Assembly (NCBI RefSeq): GCF_003314995.1
Contig: NZ_QNRH01000004.1
Location: forward strand, 186,001-250,000
Reading direction: 5' to 3'
Source: Pseudochrobactrum asaccharolyticum
GTDB taxonomy: Bacteria; Pseudomonadota; Alphaproteobacteria; Rhizobiales; Rhizobiaceae
Length of the DNA stretch: 64,000 nt
The notes under the pieces are model-generated. The model ran no database searches. It was not told the origin of the DNA and worked only from the letters and a program-made list of their open reading frames with translations. Position numbers and translations under genes: made by a program. Positions within the stretch are counted from its first letter, which is position 1, and every line of letters starts with the position of its first letter. Below are positions 17,528-28,353 of the stretch, piece by piece.

Positions 17528-17779
17528 AGGAACTCCATAAGAGAGGCAATAAAAAAGCGGTGAACTGCCACGGGGCAGCATGAAAGTCGTTTGTATGCAT
17601 AAAGCAATTATATAACAACAATGCAAGGCATCACGCTATTGGCGGCATTTCCAAGAATTGCTTTAGAGTCTCTGCATTATAACATGAATGGAAAAATGAG
17701 AATGGTTAATTGAAATTATCAACCATTCTGCGTCATTTTCTTTTTAATGCTCAGATCAGTTTTTCGTGAACAATGCTGT

Positions 17780-19324
17780 TTACCGTACCCAAAAGGCACG
17801 GGTGAACAGAATAACGACGGTGATCAGCTCGAGGCGCCCTGCCAGCATGAGGTAGCTGAGCACCCAGAGCGCATTGTCGTTGATGGTTGAGAAGTTTCCT
17901 GCAGGGCCAATGGTTTCGCCAAGGCCGGGCCCGACATTGGACAAAGCTGTAAGTGCACCGGTAAAGGCAGAGACGAAATCCAGCCCGAAAATCGCCAGTG
18001 CCATTGTGCCGAGCACCAGCGAGGCGAAGTACAAAAACAGATAGAGCAGGGCGCTTTGCGCAATATCGGGTGTGATTTCTGATGTGCCATAGCGGGCTTT
18101 TACAATCGCATGTGGCATGACCAGACGGGTCAGGCTGGCCTGCGTAGTGCGCCACAAAATGATGATACGGTTGATTTTCATACCGCCGGATGTCGAACCG
18201 GCACAGCCGCCGACGAAAGAGGCGAGAAAGAACACACCGACGGCCGCAGGCCCCCAAAGCGTATAATCTTCTGTGGCAAAACCGGTTGTGGTGATCACGG
18301 AGATGAAGTGAAAGCCGGCGGTCAGCAAAGCGGTGCCAAACGGCATGTCGGAGCTGATCCGCAGCAGAACGGCGAGACCAAAAGTGAAGATCGCAATCAG
18401 CGCAAGAAATAGCTTGATCTGCGGGTCAAGCAGATTGGGCATTTGCTGCGGAATGACGGCTTTGATGTAGAGAATAAACGGTAAAGAGCCGAGGGTCATA
18501 AAGACCATGGCCACGATCAGAATGGCATTATTGCCTTCAAAGAAGCCGAATGAAGAATCATGGGTTGAATAACCGGCCGTGGAAATCGTTGTCAGACCAT
18601 GATTGATCGCGTCGAACATGCCCATACCGGCAGCAAAGAAGGCCAGAATGCAGAGGATTGTCAGGCCGCAATAGGCGATAATAATGCCAATAGCCAGCTG
18701 GTTAACGCGCGGCAGAATTTTCTCTGATTTATCGGACGATTCCATATGGAAAAGCTGCACACCGCCGATACGCAGTGATGGCAGCAGTAACAATGCCAAA
18801 CCGATGAACCCGATACCACCGATCCAGCAAAGCAGTGAGCGCCAGATTAAGATGCCGCGCGGCATCTGATCGAGGCCGGTGAGGGCGGTGGAGCCGGTTG
18901 CCGTAATACCGGAAGTGGATTCAAACAGCGCTGTCGCAAAGCTGATCGGCAAATGCGAGAAATAGAACGGGATGGAGCCGAGCAATGCGGCTGTTACCCA
19001 CAGGGATACAGTGAGCATAAAGCCGAGGCGTGGTGAAAACCGCACCTGACTGTTTTGTGTGGAAAGAAAGACCAGAGAGGATACGACTGCGGTAAACAGT
19101 GATGAACGGATGAAAATCAACCAGTCCGGCGTTCCGTCGCGCAAGTCAAAGATCGCAGGAAATAACATGGCCACCGCCATGATCATGCCTAAGCGCGCGC
19201 AGATATTACTGACAAAACGAAATATGATCCTGCCCTCTCGGCTGTAATAATTGTTTCCTGCACACGGGACTGCTGACCTTGGTGCTCCGCAAGCAGAAAT
19301 GCCCGCTTGCGTATAAAGCAGCAC
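17780..19324 (-). CDS. trkH: TrkH family potassium uptake protein (start codon uncertain)
   Basis: A Trk/Ktr-type K+ channel-like transporter with eight-plus membrane segments and selectivity-loop motifs S-T-S-G-I-T-A-T-G, T-T-I-S-T-A-G-Y-S-T, I-T-T-T-G-F-A-T and L-S-N-V-G-P-G. The N-terminus is a puzzle. The GTG at 19324 gives about 30 residues unlike any TrkH, and the next in-frame ATG (19186) cuts into the first helix. Family alignment points to a start near I-I-F-R-F-V, where an ATA at 19223-19225 follows GAGGGCAGG. An AUA start, a point mutation of ATG, or a sequencing error would explain it. It needs a TrkA-type partner, which is not in this window. Confidence 0.88.
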   Translation of the reverse strand: MLLYTQAGISACGAPRSAVPCAGNNYYSREGRIIFRFVSNICARLGMIMAVAMLFPAIFDLRDGTPDWLIFIRSSLFTAVVSSLVFLSTQNSQVRFSPRLGFMLTVSLWVTAALLGSIPFYFSHLPISFATALFESTSGITATGSTALTGLDQMPRGILIWRSLLCWIGGIGFIGLALLLLPSLRIGGVQLFHMESSDKSEKILPRVNQLAIGIIIAYCGLTILCILAFFAAGMGMFDAINHGLTTISTAGYSTHDSSFGFFEGNNAILIVAMVFMTLGSLPFILYIKAVIPQQMPNLLDPQIKLFLALIAIFTFGLAVLLRISSDMPFGTALLTAGFHFISVITTTGFATEDYTLWGPAAVGVFFLASFVGGCAGSTSGGMKINRIIILWRTTQASLTRLVMPHAIVKARYGTSEITPDIAQSALLYLFLYFASLVLGTMALAIFGLDFVSAFTGALTALSNVGPGLGETIGPAGNFSTINDNALWVLSYLMLAGRLELITVVILFTRAFWVR

Positions 19325-19588
19325 AGGATTTGCATCTTTATAGGAAAACTATAAGAACCTAGCAAAAAATTTATGCATTTCCTATGGGGCACTCATACAA
19401 AAGCGGGTTTGTGACTTCTCAGAAACACCCGTTCATATTTTCACGGCCGGTACAAACTTGCCTGTGATTAAGCCTGACTTCAGCTTGTAATCGCAGACTG
19501 CGAAACCTAGTTTCACAGTATCGCTGCACGGCATGCCCTTAACCCATGTCACAAGCAGTCAGAAAGTTATGCGGAAAGAGAAGAGTTT

Positions 19589-20548
19589 ATGACACAGCGC
19601 CATGTTCCAGTCCTCATTATCGGTTCGGGCCCTGCCGGTTATACGGCGGCCATTTATGCAGCCCGCGCCATGCTGAAACCGGTTATCATTACCGGACTGG
19701 AGCAGGGTGGCCAGCTGATGATCACGACGGATGTTGAAAATTATCCGGGCTATGCCGAAGCTGTGCAGGGCCCGTGGATGATGGAACAGATGGCCAAGCA
19801 GGCAGAAAATGTCGGCGCTGAAATCGTCTATGATCTGGTATCGGAAGTTGATCTTTCCAAGCGTCCGTTTACAGCTAAAACCGACAGCGGTGCTGTTTAT
19901 ACCAGTGACGCGCTGATTATTGCGACCGGTGCGCAGGCCAAATGGCTGGGTCTGGAAAGCGAACAGCATTTCATGGGCGGTGGTGTGTCTGCTTGTGCAA
20001 CCTGTGACGGTTTCTTCTATCGCGGCAAAGATGTGATTGTTGTCGGCGGTGGTAATACTGCTGTTGAAGAAGCGCTGTATCTTTCACATATCGCGAAATC
20101 GGTGACTGTTGTGCATCGCCGTGACAGTTTCCGTGCGGAAAAGATTTTGCAGGAACGCCTGTTGTCGCGTGAGAATGTAAAAGTGATCTGGAACCATGCG
20201 GTCGAAGAAATCACTGGTAATCCGGCAACGCCGCCAATGGGGCCTCTAGTGACTGGTGCGCGTTTGAAAGACACAGTGAGCGGCGCGATCACTGAGGTTA
20301 AAACAGATGGTGTATTTGTCGCAATTGGTCACGCTCCTGCGGTGTCATTGTTCAAAGATAAGCTGAAAATGAAGGATAGCGGTTATTTGTGGACGGCTCC
20401 GGACTCAACAGCGACCAGCATTGAGGGGGTTTACGCTGCCGGTGATGTGGCTGATGATATTTATCGTCAGGCTGTGACTGCTGCTGGTATGGGTTGCATG
20501 GCCGCGCTGGAAGTTGAGCGTTGGCTGGCAGCACAGCCGGTTGCCTGA
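19589..20548 (+). CDS. trxB: Thioredoxin-disulfide reductase
   Basis: A 319-residue low-molecular-weight thioredoxin reductase. FAD motif G-S-G-P-A-G-Y-T-A-A at residues 12-21, redox-active C136-A-T-C139-D-G, NADPH motif G-G-G-N-T-A near 155, and a C-terminal FAD contact A-G-D-V-A-D-D-I-Y-R-Q. It reduces thioredoxin with NADPH in the cytosol. GGAAAGAGAAGAG precedes the ATG. The lysR-type gene 244 bases downstream on the same strand is the conserved neighbour (vtlR/lsrB) in Brucella and Sinorhizobium; LsrB is known to control redox genes in Sinorhizobium. Confidence 0.95.
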   Translation: MTQRHVPVLIIGSGPAGYTAAIYAARAMLKPVIITGLEQGGQLMITTDVENYPGYAEAVQGPWMMEQMAKQAENVGAEIVYDLVSEVDLSKRPFTAKTDSGAVYTSDALIIATGAQAKWLGLESEQHFMGGGVSACATCDGFFYRGKDVIVVGGGNTAVEEALYLSHIAKSVTVVHRRDSFRAEKILQERLLSRENVKVIWNHAVEEITGNPATPPMGPLVTGARLKDTVSGAITEVKTDGVFVAIGHAPAVSLFKDKLKMKDSGYLWTAPDSTATSIEGVYAAGDVADDIYRQAVTAAGMGCMAALEVERWLAAQPVA

Positions 20549-20792
20549 TCTGTATAAAGGTTAAGTTCGCAAATAAACTTGGCCGGTAACTGATATTTCC
20601 TGCGGTTGCTCTTTAAAGTTGCCACAAAATTTTGTTGTTTATCTTGTGGTAGTTATTAGCTGATTCTGATTTATTGTCGGATATTAGTATGAAGTGAAAT
20701 GGGAAGTGCAGGGCGGATGACCGCATTGTGCCGGAGGATGAAAGGCAATGTCCGTTTAAGTGATAACGGGCATTGCATGAAAAGGGGATCGT

Positions 20793-21698
20793 GTGGTGGC
20801 ACCACTTGACTGGGATAAGCTACGCATTTTTCATGCCGCTGCTGAGGCCGGCTCGTTTACCCATGCGGCGCAGACATTGCATTTATCGCAATCAGCGATT
20901 TCGCGTCAGGTAAGCGCACTGGAGCAGGATGTCGGTGTGGCGCTGTTCTATCGTCATGCGCGTGGCCTTATTCTGACAGAGCAGGGTGAAATCCTGTATC
21001 GTACAGCACATGACGTGCTGATGAAGCTTGAAAATGTTCGCTCCAAGCTCAATGAAAATCGCGAGAAGCCTTCCGGTCGCCTGCGTGTTACGACAACGGT
21101 GGGTTTGGGTTCCGGCTGGCTGATTGAGCGGATGGAAGAATTTGCTGATCTCTATCCTGATGTTCAGGTTCAGCTGATCCTCGATGACGAGGAGCTGGAT
21201 CTGACAATGCGCCATGCGGATTGCGCTTTGCGTCTGCGTCAGCCGCAGCAGCCGGATCTGATCCAGCGCAGACTGTTTACCGTACATATGCATGTTTATG
21301 CATCGGAAGGTTATATTGCCAAATACGGTAAGCTGAATTCGATAGAAGAGCTGGATGAGCACCGTATCGTGACATTCGGTGAATCTGCGCCGTCTTATCT
21401 GATGGGGCTGAACTGGCTGGAGACTGCCGGTAAATCCGATGGCGGTGAGCGCATTCCGACATTGCAGGTGAATAATTTGCTGTCGATCCGCCGCGCAGTG
21501 CTCGGTGGCGTTGGCATCGGTGTTTTGCCGGATTATATGGCAGATAAAACATCCGGTCTGGTGCGTCTGTTACCGGCCTTGGGAGAGATTCCTTCTTTCG
21601 ATACATTCTTCTGCTATCCGGAAGCGTTGAAGAATGCAGCTAAGCTGCATGTGTTTCGTGACTTTATTTTCTCCAAAGCGAGAAACTGGTCGTTTTAA
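20793..21698 (+). CDS. vtlR: LysR-family regulator of the VtlR/LsrB type
   Basis: A 301-residue LysR protein. The helix-turn-helix is near residues 18-40 (S-F-T-H-A-A-Q-T-L-H-L-S-Q-S-A-I-S-R-Q), and the substrate-binding domain covers about 95-295. It starts with GTG at 20793 behind AAAGGGGATC; an adjacent in-frame GTG is also possible. Placement after trxB and before an AbcR-type sRNA and aspartate aminotransferase matches VtlR of Brucella and LsrB of Sinorhizobium. VtlR is known to activate abcR2 and affects virulence. The symbol rests on context plus sequence type. Confidence 0.85.
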   Translation: MVAPLDWDKLRIFHAAAEAGSFTHAAQTLHLSQSAISRQVSALEQDVGVALFYRHARGLILTEQGEILYRTAHDVLMKLENVRSKLNENREKPSGRLRVTTTVGLGSGWLIERMEEFADLYPDVQVQLILDDEELDLTMRHADCALRLRQPQQPDLIQRRLFTVHMHVYASEGYIAKYGKLNSIEELDEHRIVTFGESAPSYLMGLNWLETAGKSDGGERIPTLQVNNLLSIRRAVLGGVGIGVLPDYMADKTSGLVRLLPALGEIPSFDTFFCYPEALKNAAKLHVFRDFIFSKARNWSF

Positions 21699-21719
21699 AA
21701 ACGAAGAAAACAGTCTCAG

Positions 21720-21744
21720 AAAGCCGGTTTTACCGGCTTTTTTT
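21720..21744 (+). terminator. Terminator of the lysR gene
   Basis: A nine-pair stem (aaagccggt/accggcttt), 3-base loop and a T-run, 21 bases after the stop. Confidence 0.88.
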
Positions 21745-21839
21745 GTGTTTAAAGGGCTGAAATACGCATCTGTGCAAAGAAAATTGTTTCAAGATAGGGA
21801 GCTATTCGAAAATGCATAGCTGCTCTGCAATATCGTCCG

Positions 21840-21868
21840 TTGTGATATCCGGTATAAAAAGGCATATA
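21840..21868 (+). promoter_or_regulatory. Promoter of the AbcR-like sRNA
   Basis: A sigma-70 type pair: TTGTGA at 21840-21845 and CATATA at 21863-21868 with a 17-base spacer. Transcription would start near 21875. Boxes for the neighbouring LysR protein would lie just upstream; none was firmly recognised. Confidence 0.55.
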
Positions 21869-21874
21869 CAGGAC

Positions 21875-21986
21875 ATCTTAGTGATGCGTCTCCTCCTCCC
21901 ATTGCGCATCCTAAGTGTTCCCCTCGAAGGCTTGTCCATATGACGCCTTCAAAATTCCAAGCCGGGCTTATGTCCGGCTTTTTTTT
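21875..21986 (+). ncRNA. abcR: AbcR-family (alpha-r15) trans-acting small RNA
   Basis: About 110 bases with three stem-loops. Stem 1 pairs gatgcg (21883-21888) with cgcatc (21905-21910), and its loop exposes CTCCTCCTCCC, an anti-Shine-Dalgarno sequence. After a second C-rich single strand (gttcccc), stem 2 pairs gaaggc (21926-21931) with gccttc (21945-21950). Stem 3, aagccgg/ccggctt (21959-21980), is a terminator with eight T residues. This layout, the anti-SD loop and the position between a LysR gene and aspartate aminotransferase match AbcR1/AbcR2 of Sinorhizobium and relatives. These are Hfq-dependent RNAs that repress ABC-transporter mRNAs. Only one copy is visible here. Confidence 0.8.
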
Positions 21987-22030
21987 GTCTAAATTTTTGT
22001 CTGTACATACACTGTTTGATATGCGGTGTG

Positions 22031-22130
22031 CTAGAGCGGCTTACGTTCATGTCGGGTTGCAATGCTCACTCTAGATCCTTTAGTTTGTCGCATTATCCCT
22101 GATTGTCCAGCTTGACTTTGAAATGCGCTA
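22031..22130. repeat. ~100-bp dispersed palindromic repeat, copy matching 57194-57301
   Basis: Begins ctagagcgg and ends aaatgcgcta. Read on the minus strand it matches the repeat between gbcA and gbcB over its whole length, including the shared block ATAATGCGACAAACTAAAG and the end ACATGAACGTAA-x-CCGCTCTAG. Each copy holds two imperfect palindromes. Confidence 0.85.
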
Positions 22131-22189
22131 ACCTGTCGGCATTGTTGTGGCATTTATACTAGTGCCCTTATCGATAACCTGCATAAAGA

Positions 22190-22225
22190 AAAACTCCCGA
22201 ACGGTGCGTACCGTTCGGGAGTTTT
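22190..22225. terminator. Terminator of the aspartate aminotransferase gene
   Basis: A sixteen-pair perfect stem (aaaactcccgaacggt with accgttcgggagtttt) with a 4-base loop, 24 bases beyond the stop on the minus strand. Confidence 0.9.
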
Positions 22226-22248
22226 AGATGCTTTAGCAATAACGCGGA

Positions 22249-23806
<1,558 letters not shown>

Positions 23807-23830
23807 AAAAGGCGGGTAAACCCGCCTTTT
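23807..23830. terminator. Rho-independent terminator of the second csp gene
   Basis: Stem aaaaggcgggt/acccgcctttt with a 2-base loop, about 90 bases beyond the csp stop on the minus strand, with T residues there. Confidence 0.8.
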
Positions 23831-23919
23831 ATTCGATCCCAGATTGTCAGTCAGTGTGACCAGAACGCCCTGTATCTCAACCCTGAGCCGCATAAATGCA
23901 ACTCTGAACCTATTGCAAA

Positions 23920-24129
23920 TTACATTGCAACGAGGTTGTCGGCAGATGAACGACCAGAGCGGCGGTCCTGCACGATTTCGTAAGAGACTTTCTGGCCTTC
24001 ATCGAGCTGAGCCAGGCCAGCGCGCTGTACAGCGGAGATGTGAACGAACACGTCTGTGCCGCCCTGATCAGGCTGAATAAAACCGAAACCCTTGGTCGTG
24101 TTGAACCACTTAACTGTTCCCGTAGTCAT
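23920..24129 (-). CDS. Cold-shock protein (CspA family), second copy
   Basis: A 69-residue cold-shock domain starting [10 protein letters not shown] at 24129 behind AAGGAA. RNP1 (K-G-F-G-F-I) and RNP2 (D-V-F-V-H-I) are intact. It differs from the copy at 6503 in the C-terminal third ([11 protein letters not shown]). About 280 bases without a gene precede it, fitting the long leader typical of csp mRNAs. It binds single-stranded nucleic acid and likely helps translation at low temperature. Confidence 0.93.
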   Translation of the reverse strand: MTTGTVKWFNTTKGFGFIQPDQGGTDVFVHISAVQRAGLAQLDEGQKVSYEIVQDRRSGRSSADNLVAM

Positions 24130-24417
24130 GGGAAATTCCTTCAAGTTCATAGTAAATTCAGGTTCACCCGTGAAGGCGTTCCCGGTGGATCGAAGTAATT
24201 GATGGAAGATGATGAGATGCAAGGCGTTGCCGTGCGGGCCGCAAAATCACTCGACCGAAAATTCGATGAAGTTAACATATGCGACATTATTGACCAATAC
24301 AAGGCGGGCGCTCACGAATTCTCGCATGAGGTGAGAATAATTTTTTGAGTTATATCTGTAACTTGCAGGATTATTCACATCAGACAGCGTTTGGAGAGCT
24401 AATTTATTTTCTTAAAA

Positions 24418-24480
24418 TGCGCTCTGATTTTAAAGTGTCGGAGCGAGTTTTGTGGGGCAGGTCTGTCACAGAGCGCTCTA
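24418..24480. repeat. Half-length copy of the ~106-bp palindromic repeat
   Basis: Carries the 18-base block GCTCTGATTTTAAAGTGT (24421-24438), present in inverted orientation in the element at 13623-13728, and ends gagcgctcta. Only the second hairpin half is present. It lies just beyond the carB terminator. Confidence 0.7.
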
Positions 24481-24485
24481 AGAAA

Positions 24486-24511
24486 AAAGGCAGCCGGTGA
24501 GGGCTGCCTTT
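24486..24511 (-). terminator. Terminator of carB
   Basis: Stem aaaggcagcc/ggctgccttt, loop of 6, T-run on the minus strand, about 30 bases beyond the carB stop. Confidence 0.85.
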
Positions 24512-24539
24512 CTGTATTGGTCATTCATCCAGCCTTATA

Positions 24540-27500
24540 TCAGGCTTTCTTGAAGTAATCCTGCAGTGGGCGAACTTCGAGAGAACCGGCCTTGAGGGCG
24601 GCGATTGCTTCCGACACAGCTTCAGCACCGGCCATAGTGGTGTAATATGGCAGCTTGTGCATCAGAGCGGCACGACGGATCGACTTACTGTCGGAAACCG
24701 CGCTCACACTGTCTGTTGTGTTGAAGACGATGTGAACCTGACGGTTGCGGATGGCGTCTTCAATATGCGGGCGGCCTTCCTGAACCTTGTTGATCTTGGT
24801 GGCTTCGATGCCCTGTTCAGCCAGATAGCGCTGTGTGCCGCCGGTTGCCAGAATTTTGAAGCCGAGATCAGCCAGACGCTTAACCGCCGAGACGATGCGT
24901 GCTTTGTCCTGATCACGAACGGATACGAAGAGTGTACCATCGCGTGGCAGGTCAACACCGGCGCCGAGCTGCGCTTTTGCGAAAGCCAGCGGATAGTCAT
25001 AGTCGAGACCCATGACTTCACCGGTCGAGCGCATTTCAGGGCCGAGCAGGGTGTCTACGCCCGGGAAGCGGGCAAACGGGAACACGGCTTCTTTAACGGC
25101 GATGTGGCGCTGTGCTTTCACGTCCGGCTTGCCGCCATAGGCTGCGAGTGCCTGTTCAAGGCTTTCACCGGCCATAATGCGTGCTGCAACCTTGGCAATC
25201 GGTGTGCCGTTGGTTTTAGCAACGAAAGGCACGGTACGCGATGCACGCGGGTTGACCTCGAGCACATAGACCACATTGTCTTTGATCGCATATTGCACGT
25301 TCATCAGGCCGCCGACATTGAGCGCCTTGGCCATAGCAATGGTCTGACGTTCGAGTTCAGCAACGATTTCATCGCTCAAGGTGTGAACCGGCAGGGAGCA
25401 GGCACTGTCACCGGAGTGAATGCCGGCCTCTTCAATATGCTCCATGATACCGGCAACATAGGCATCTTTACCATCGCAGAGGCAGTCCACATCCACTTCG
25501 ATTGCATCGGTCAGATAAGTATCAAACAGCAGCGGGTTTTTGCCCAGCAGCGTGTTGATCTGGCCGGTTTTATCGTTCGGATATTTGGCTTTAATATCTT
25601 CTGTCACCAGTTCAGGAACGGTTTCCAGCAGATATTTCTGCAGCATACGTTCGTCATGAATGATCTGCATGGCGCGGCCACCCAGAACATAAGACGGGCG
25701 AACAACCAGCGGGAAGCCGAGGTCGCTGGCAATCAGACGTGCCTGCTCTACAGAATAAGCAATGCCGTTTTTCGGCTGGTTCAGGCCGAGCTTGATCAGC
25801 AGTTTCTGGAAGCGGTCACGGTCTTCAGCCAGATCAATCGCATCCGGTGAGGTGCCGAGGATCGGAATATTGGCTTTTTCCAGCGCATTGGCCAGTTTCA
25901 GCGGGGTCTGACCGCCGAACTGTACGATAACGCCGTGCAAAGTGCCTTTTTCCTGCTCTTTACGCAGAATTTCGATTACGTCTTCATCGGTGAGCGGTTC
26001 GAAATACAGACGGTCTGAAGTGTCATAGTCTGTCGAAACCGTTTCCGGATTACAGTTGATCATGATCGCTTCATAACCGGCATCGCTCAGTGCGAAGGCC
26101 GCATGGCAGCAGCAATAGTCGAACTCGATACCCTGTCCGATACGGTTAGGGCCGCCGCCGAGAATAACAACCTTTTTGCGTGTCGATACACCGGCTTCGC
26201 AGGCATCACCTGCTGCAAATGGTGTTTCGTAGGTTGAATACATATAGGCGGTCGGGGATGCGAATTCCGCAGCGCAGGTATCAATACGCTTGAAAATCGG
26301 ATGCACGCTCAGATCCGCACGATGTTTGGCAACATCTTTGGCATCTTTGCGGATAAGACCGGCAAGGCGGCTGTCCGAGAAGCCCATGGCTTTCAGATGA
26401 CGCATATTTTCGGCATCCTGTGGCAGGCCGTGTTCGCGTACGCGTTCTTCGGTCGCAACGATTTCAGCCATTTGCTCAAGGAACCAAGGATCGATTTTGC
26501 AGGCTGCGTGAATTTCATCCAGCGGCATGCCAAGGCGCATCGCCTGAGCAACCATACGCAGACGATCCTGCGTCGGTGTGCCGATGGCAGCGCGGATTGC
26601 GCTTTTCTCATCGCCGTCTTCGATATTCGGAATAGCGATTTCATCAAGACCGGTCAGGCCGGTTTCAAGGCCGCGCAGAGCTTTCTGCAAGCTTTCCTGG
26701 AAAGTACGGCCGATGGCCATAACTTCACCAACCGATTTCATTGCGGTGGTCAGGACATTGTTGGCGCCCGGGAACTTTTCGAAAGCGAAGCGCGGGATTT
26801 TGGTGACAACATAGTCAATGCTTGGTTCAAACGAAGCTGGTGTTGCACCGCCGGTAATATCGTTTTCCAGCTCATCCATGGTGTAGCCGACAGCCAGCTT
26901 GGCCGCAACTTTAGCAATCGGGAAGCCGGTTGCTTTGGAAGCCAGAGCGGATGAGCGCGATACACGCGGGTTCATTTCGATAACGATCAGACGGCCGTTT
27001 TCAGGATTAACCGCGAACTGTACGTTTGAGCCACCGGTTTCAACGCCGATTTCACGCAGAACTGCAATCGAGGCATCGCGCATGATCTGATATTCTTTAT
27101 CAGTCAGCGTCAGGGCAGGGGCAACAGTGATACTGTCACCGGTGTGAACGCCCATCGGGTCGATATTTTCGATCGAGCAGATGATAATGCAGTTGTCCGC
27201 TTTATCGCGCACAACTTCCATTTCGTATTCTTTCCAGCCGAGTACGGATTCTTCGATCAGCACTTCGGTGGTTGGCGAAGCATCAAGGCCGCCTTCTACG
27301 ATTTCAAAGAATTCAGAGCGGTTATAGGCAATGCCGCCACCGGTGCCGCCAAGGGTGAAGCTCGGGCGGATAATCGCCGGCAGACCAACATGATCAAGCG
27401 CCTGCGCTGCCATAGCCATAGCATGGGTCATATAGCGCTGCTTGCGATCAGTTTCGCCGAGCTGCCATTCGGTTTCCAGCTTGTCGAGGGCTTTGTCGAG

Positions 27501-28031
27501 ATCGTCGCCGGAGAGTTTAGCTTTCAGCTCTTCACGTTTGATCTTATGCGCTTTGCGATCTTCGTCTTTTACATCCGTGGCATTGGCCAGCATGGATTTA
27601 GGTGTTTCGAGGCCGATTTTAGCCATAGCTTCGCGGAACAATGCGCGGTCTTCAGCTTTATCAATGGCTTTGGCGTCGGCGCCGATCATTTCCACATTGT
27701 AGCGGTCAAGCACGCCCATGCGTTTCAGGGAAAGCGCTGTATTCAGTGCTGTCTGGCCGCCCATGGTTGGCAGCAGGGCGTCCGGGCGTTCTTTGGCAAT
27801 GATCTTGGCAACAACTTCCGGTGTGATCGGTTCAATATAAGTTGCATCTGCCAGATCAGGGTCTGTCATGATGGTTGCCGGATTGGAGTTCACCAGAATG
27901 ATCCGGTAGCCTTCTTCTTTGAGGGCTTTACAGGCCTGTGTACCTGAATAGTCAAACTCACATGCCTGACCGATAACAATTGGTCCCGCTCCGATAATCA
28001 GAATCGATTTGATGTCTGTGCGTTTTGGCAT
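24540..28031 (-). CDS. carB: Carbamoyl-phosphate synthase large subunit
   Basis: A 1163-residue CarB, longer than the ~1075 of E. coli. The two homologous halves each carry an ATP-grasp domain; the first contains [10 protein letters not shown] and the second [10 protein letters not shown]. Between them lies the oligomerisation region, and a C-terminal MGS-like allosteric domain ends in Q-D-Y-F-K-K-A. The extra length lies partly in a lysine/glutamate-rich insert near residues 160-200. It makes carbamoyl phosphate from bicarbonate, ATP and glutamine ammonia, for arginine and pyrimidines. carA is 1.5 kb away on the same strand, separated by an oppositely oriented peptidase gene. Confidence 0.97.
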   Translation of the reverse strand: MPKRTDIKSILIIGAGPIVIGQACEFDYSGTQACKALKEEGYRIILVNSNPATIMTDPDLADATYIEPITPEVVAKIIAKERPDALLPTMGGQTALNTALSLKRMGVLDRYNVEMIGADAKAIDKAEDRALFREAMAKIGLETPKSMLANATDVKDEDRKAHKIKREELKAKLSGDDLDKALDKLETEWQLGETDRKQRYMTHAMAMAAQALDHVGLPAIIRPSFTLGGTGGGIAYNRSEFFEIVEGGLDASPTTEVLIEESVLGWKEYEMEVVRDKADNCIIICSIENIDPMGVHTGDSITVAPALTLTDKEYQIMRDASIAVLREIGVETGGSNVQFAVNPENGRLIVIEMNPRVSRSSALASKATGFPIAKVAAKLAVGYTMDELENDITGGATPASFEPSIDYVVTKIPRFAFEKFPGANNVLTTAMKSVGEVMAIGRTFQESLQKALRGLETGLTGLDEIAIPNIEDGDEKSAIRAAIGTPTQDRLRMVAQAMRLGMPLDEIHAACKIDPWFLEQMAEIVATEERVREHGLPQDAENMRHLKAMGFSDSRLAGLIRKDAKDVAKHRADLSVHPIFKRIDTCAAEFASPTAYMYSTYETPFAAGDACEAGVSTRKKVVILGGGPNRIGQGIEFDYCCCHAAFALSDAGYEAIMINCNPETVSTDYDTSDRLYFEPLTDEDVIEILRKEQEKGTLHGVIVQFGGQTPLKLANALEKANIPILGTSPDAIDLAEDRDRFQKLLIKLGLNQPKNGIAYSVEQARLIASDLGFPLVVRPSYVLGGRAMQIIHDERMLQKYLLETVPELVTEDIKAKYPNDKTGQINTLLGKNPLLFDTYLTDAIEVDVDCLCDGKDAYVAGIMEHIEEAGIHSGDSACSLPVHTLSDEIVAELERQTIAMAKALNVGGLMNVQYAIKDNVVYVLEVNPRASRTVPFVAKTNGTPIAKVAARIMAGESLEQALAAYGGKPDVKAQRHIAVKEAVFPFARFPGVDTLLGPEMRSTGEVMGLDYDYPLAFAKAQLGAGVDLPRDGTLFVSVRDQDKARIVSAVKRLADLGFKILATGGTQRYLAEQGIEATKINKVQEGRPHIEDAIRNRQVHIVFNTTDSVSAVSDSKSIRRAALMHKLPYYTTMAGAEAVSEAIAALKAGSLEVRPLQDYFKKA

Positions 28032-28075
28032 GGCTCTATCCTGTGTTTAGCGCTTATTTGGCTCTGCGACAAAAG

Positions 28076-28097
28076 CCCGAACGGTAAGACCGTCGGG
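28076..28097 (-). promoter_or_regulatory. Hairpin in the carB leader
   Basis: cccga(a)cggt pairs with accgtcggg around a 3-base loop, with one bulge. On the minus strand it is followed by CTTTTG and ends about 45 bases before the carB start. It is a possible attenuator or leader structure. The rest of 28032-28353 shows no gene. Confidence 0.35.
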
Positions 28098-28353
28098 TTC
28101 AGAGGCTGTATGATGCGTCTGGGCTAAGCGTGTCTTATAGGTAATCAATCCACGGAAAGTAACCCCTTAAATGCGATATTTGCGAGAAAAACCGAGTTTA
28201 TAACAAATCTTATTGAAAATTGACCGGCTTGAGAGCGGTTTTAAAATGATCTGTGTTTGAACTTGGCTAAATTACACCACGACAGAGTAGCTGGCACGGC
28301 TTTTCCGCTTTATTATGGCTAACACGGAATTGTGAAAAATAAGGAGAGCGCTG

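Noticed and set aside
24657-25850. 397-codon open frame opposite carB
   Set aside because: Antisense shadow of the strong carB reading frame; no ribosome site, and the composition mirrors carB codons.
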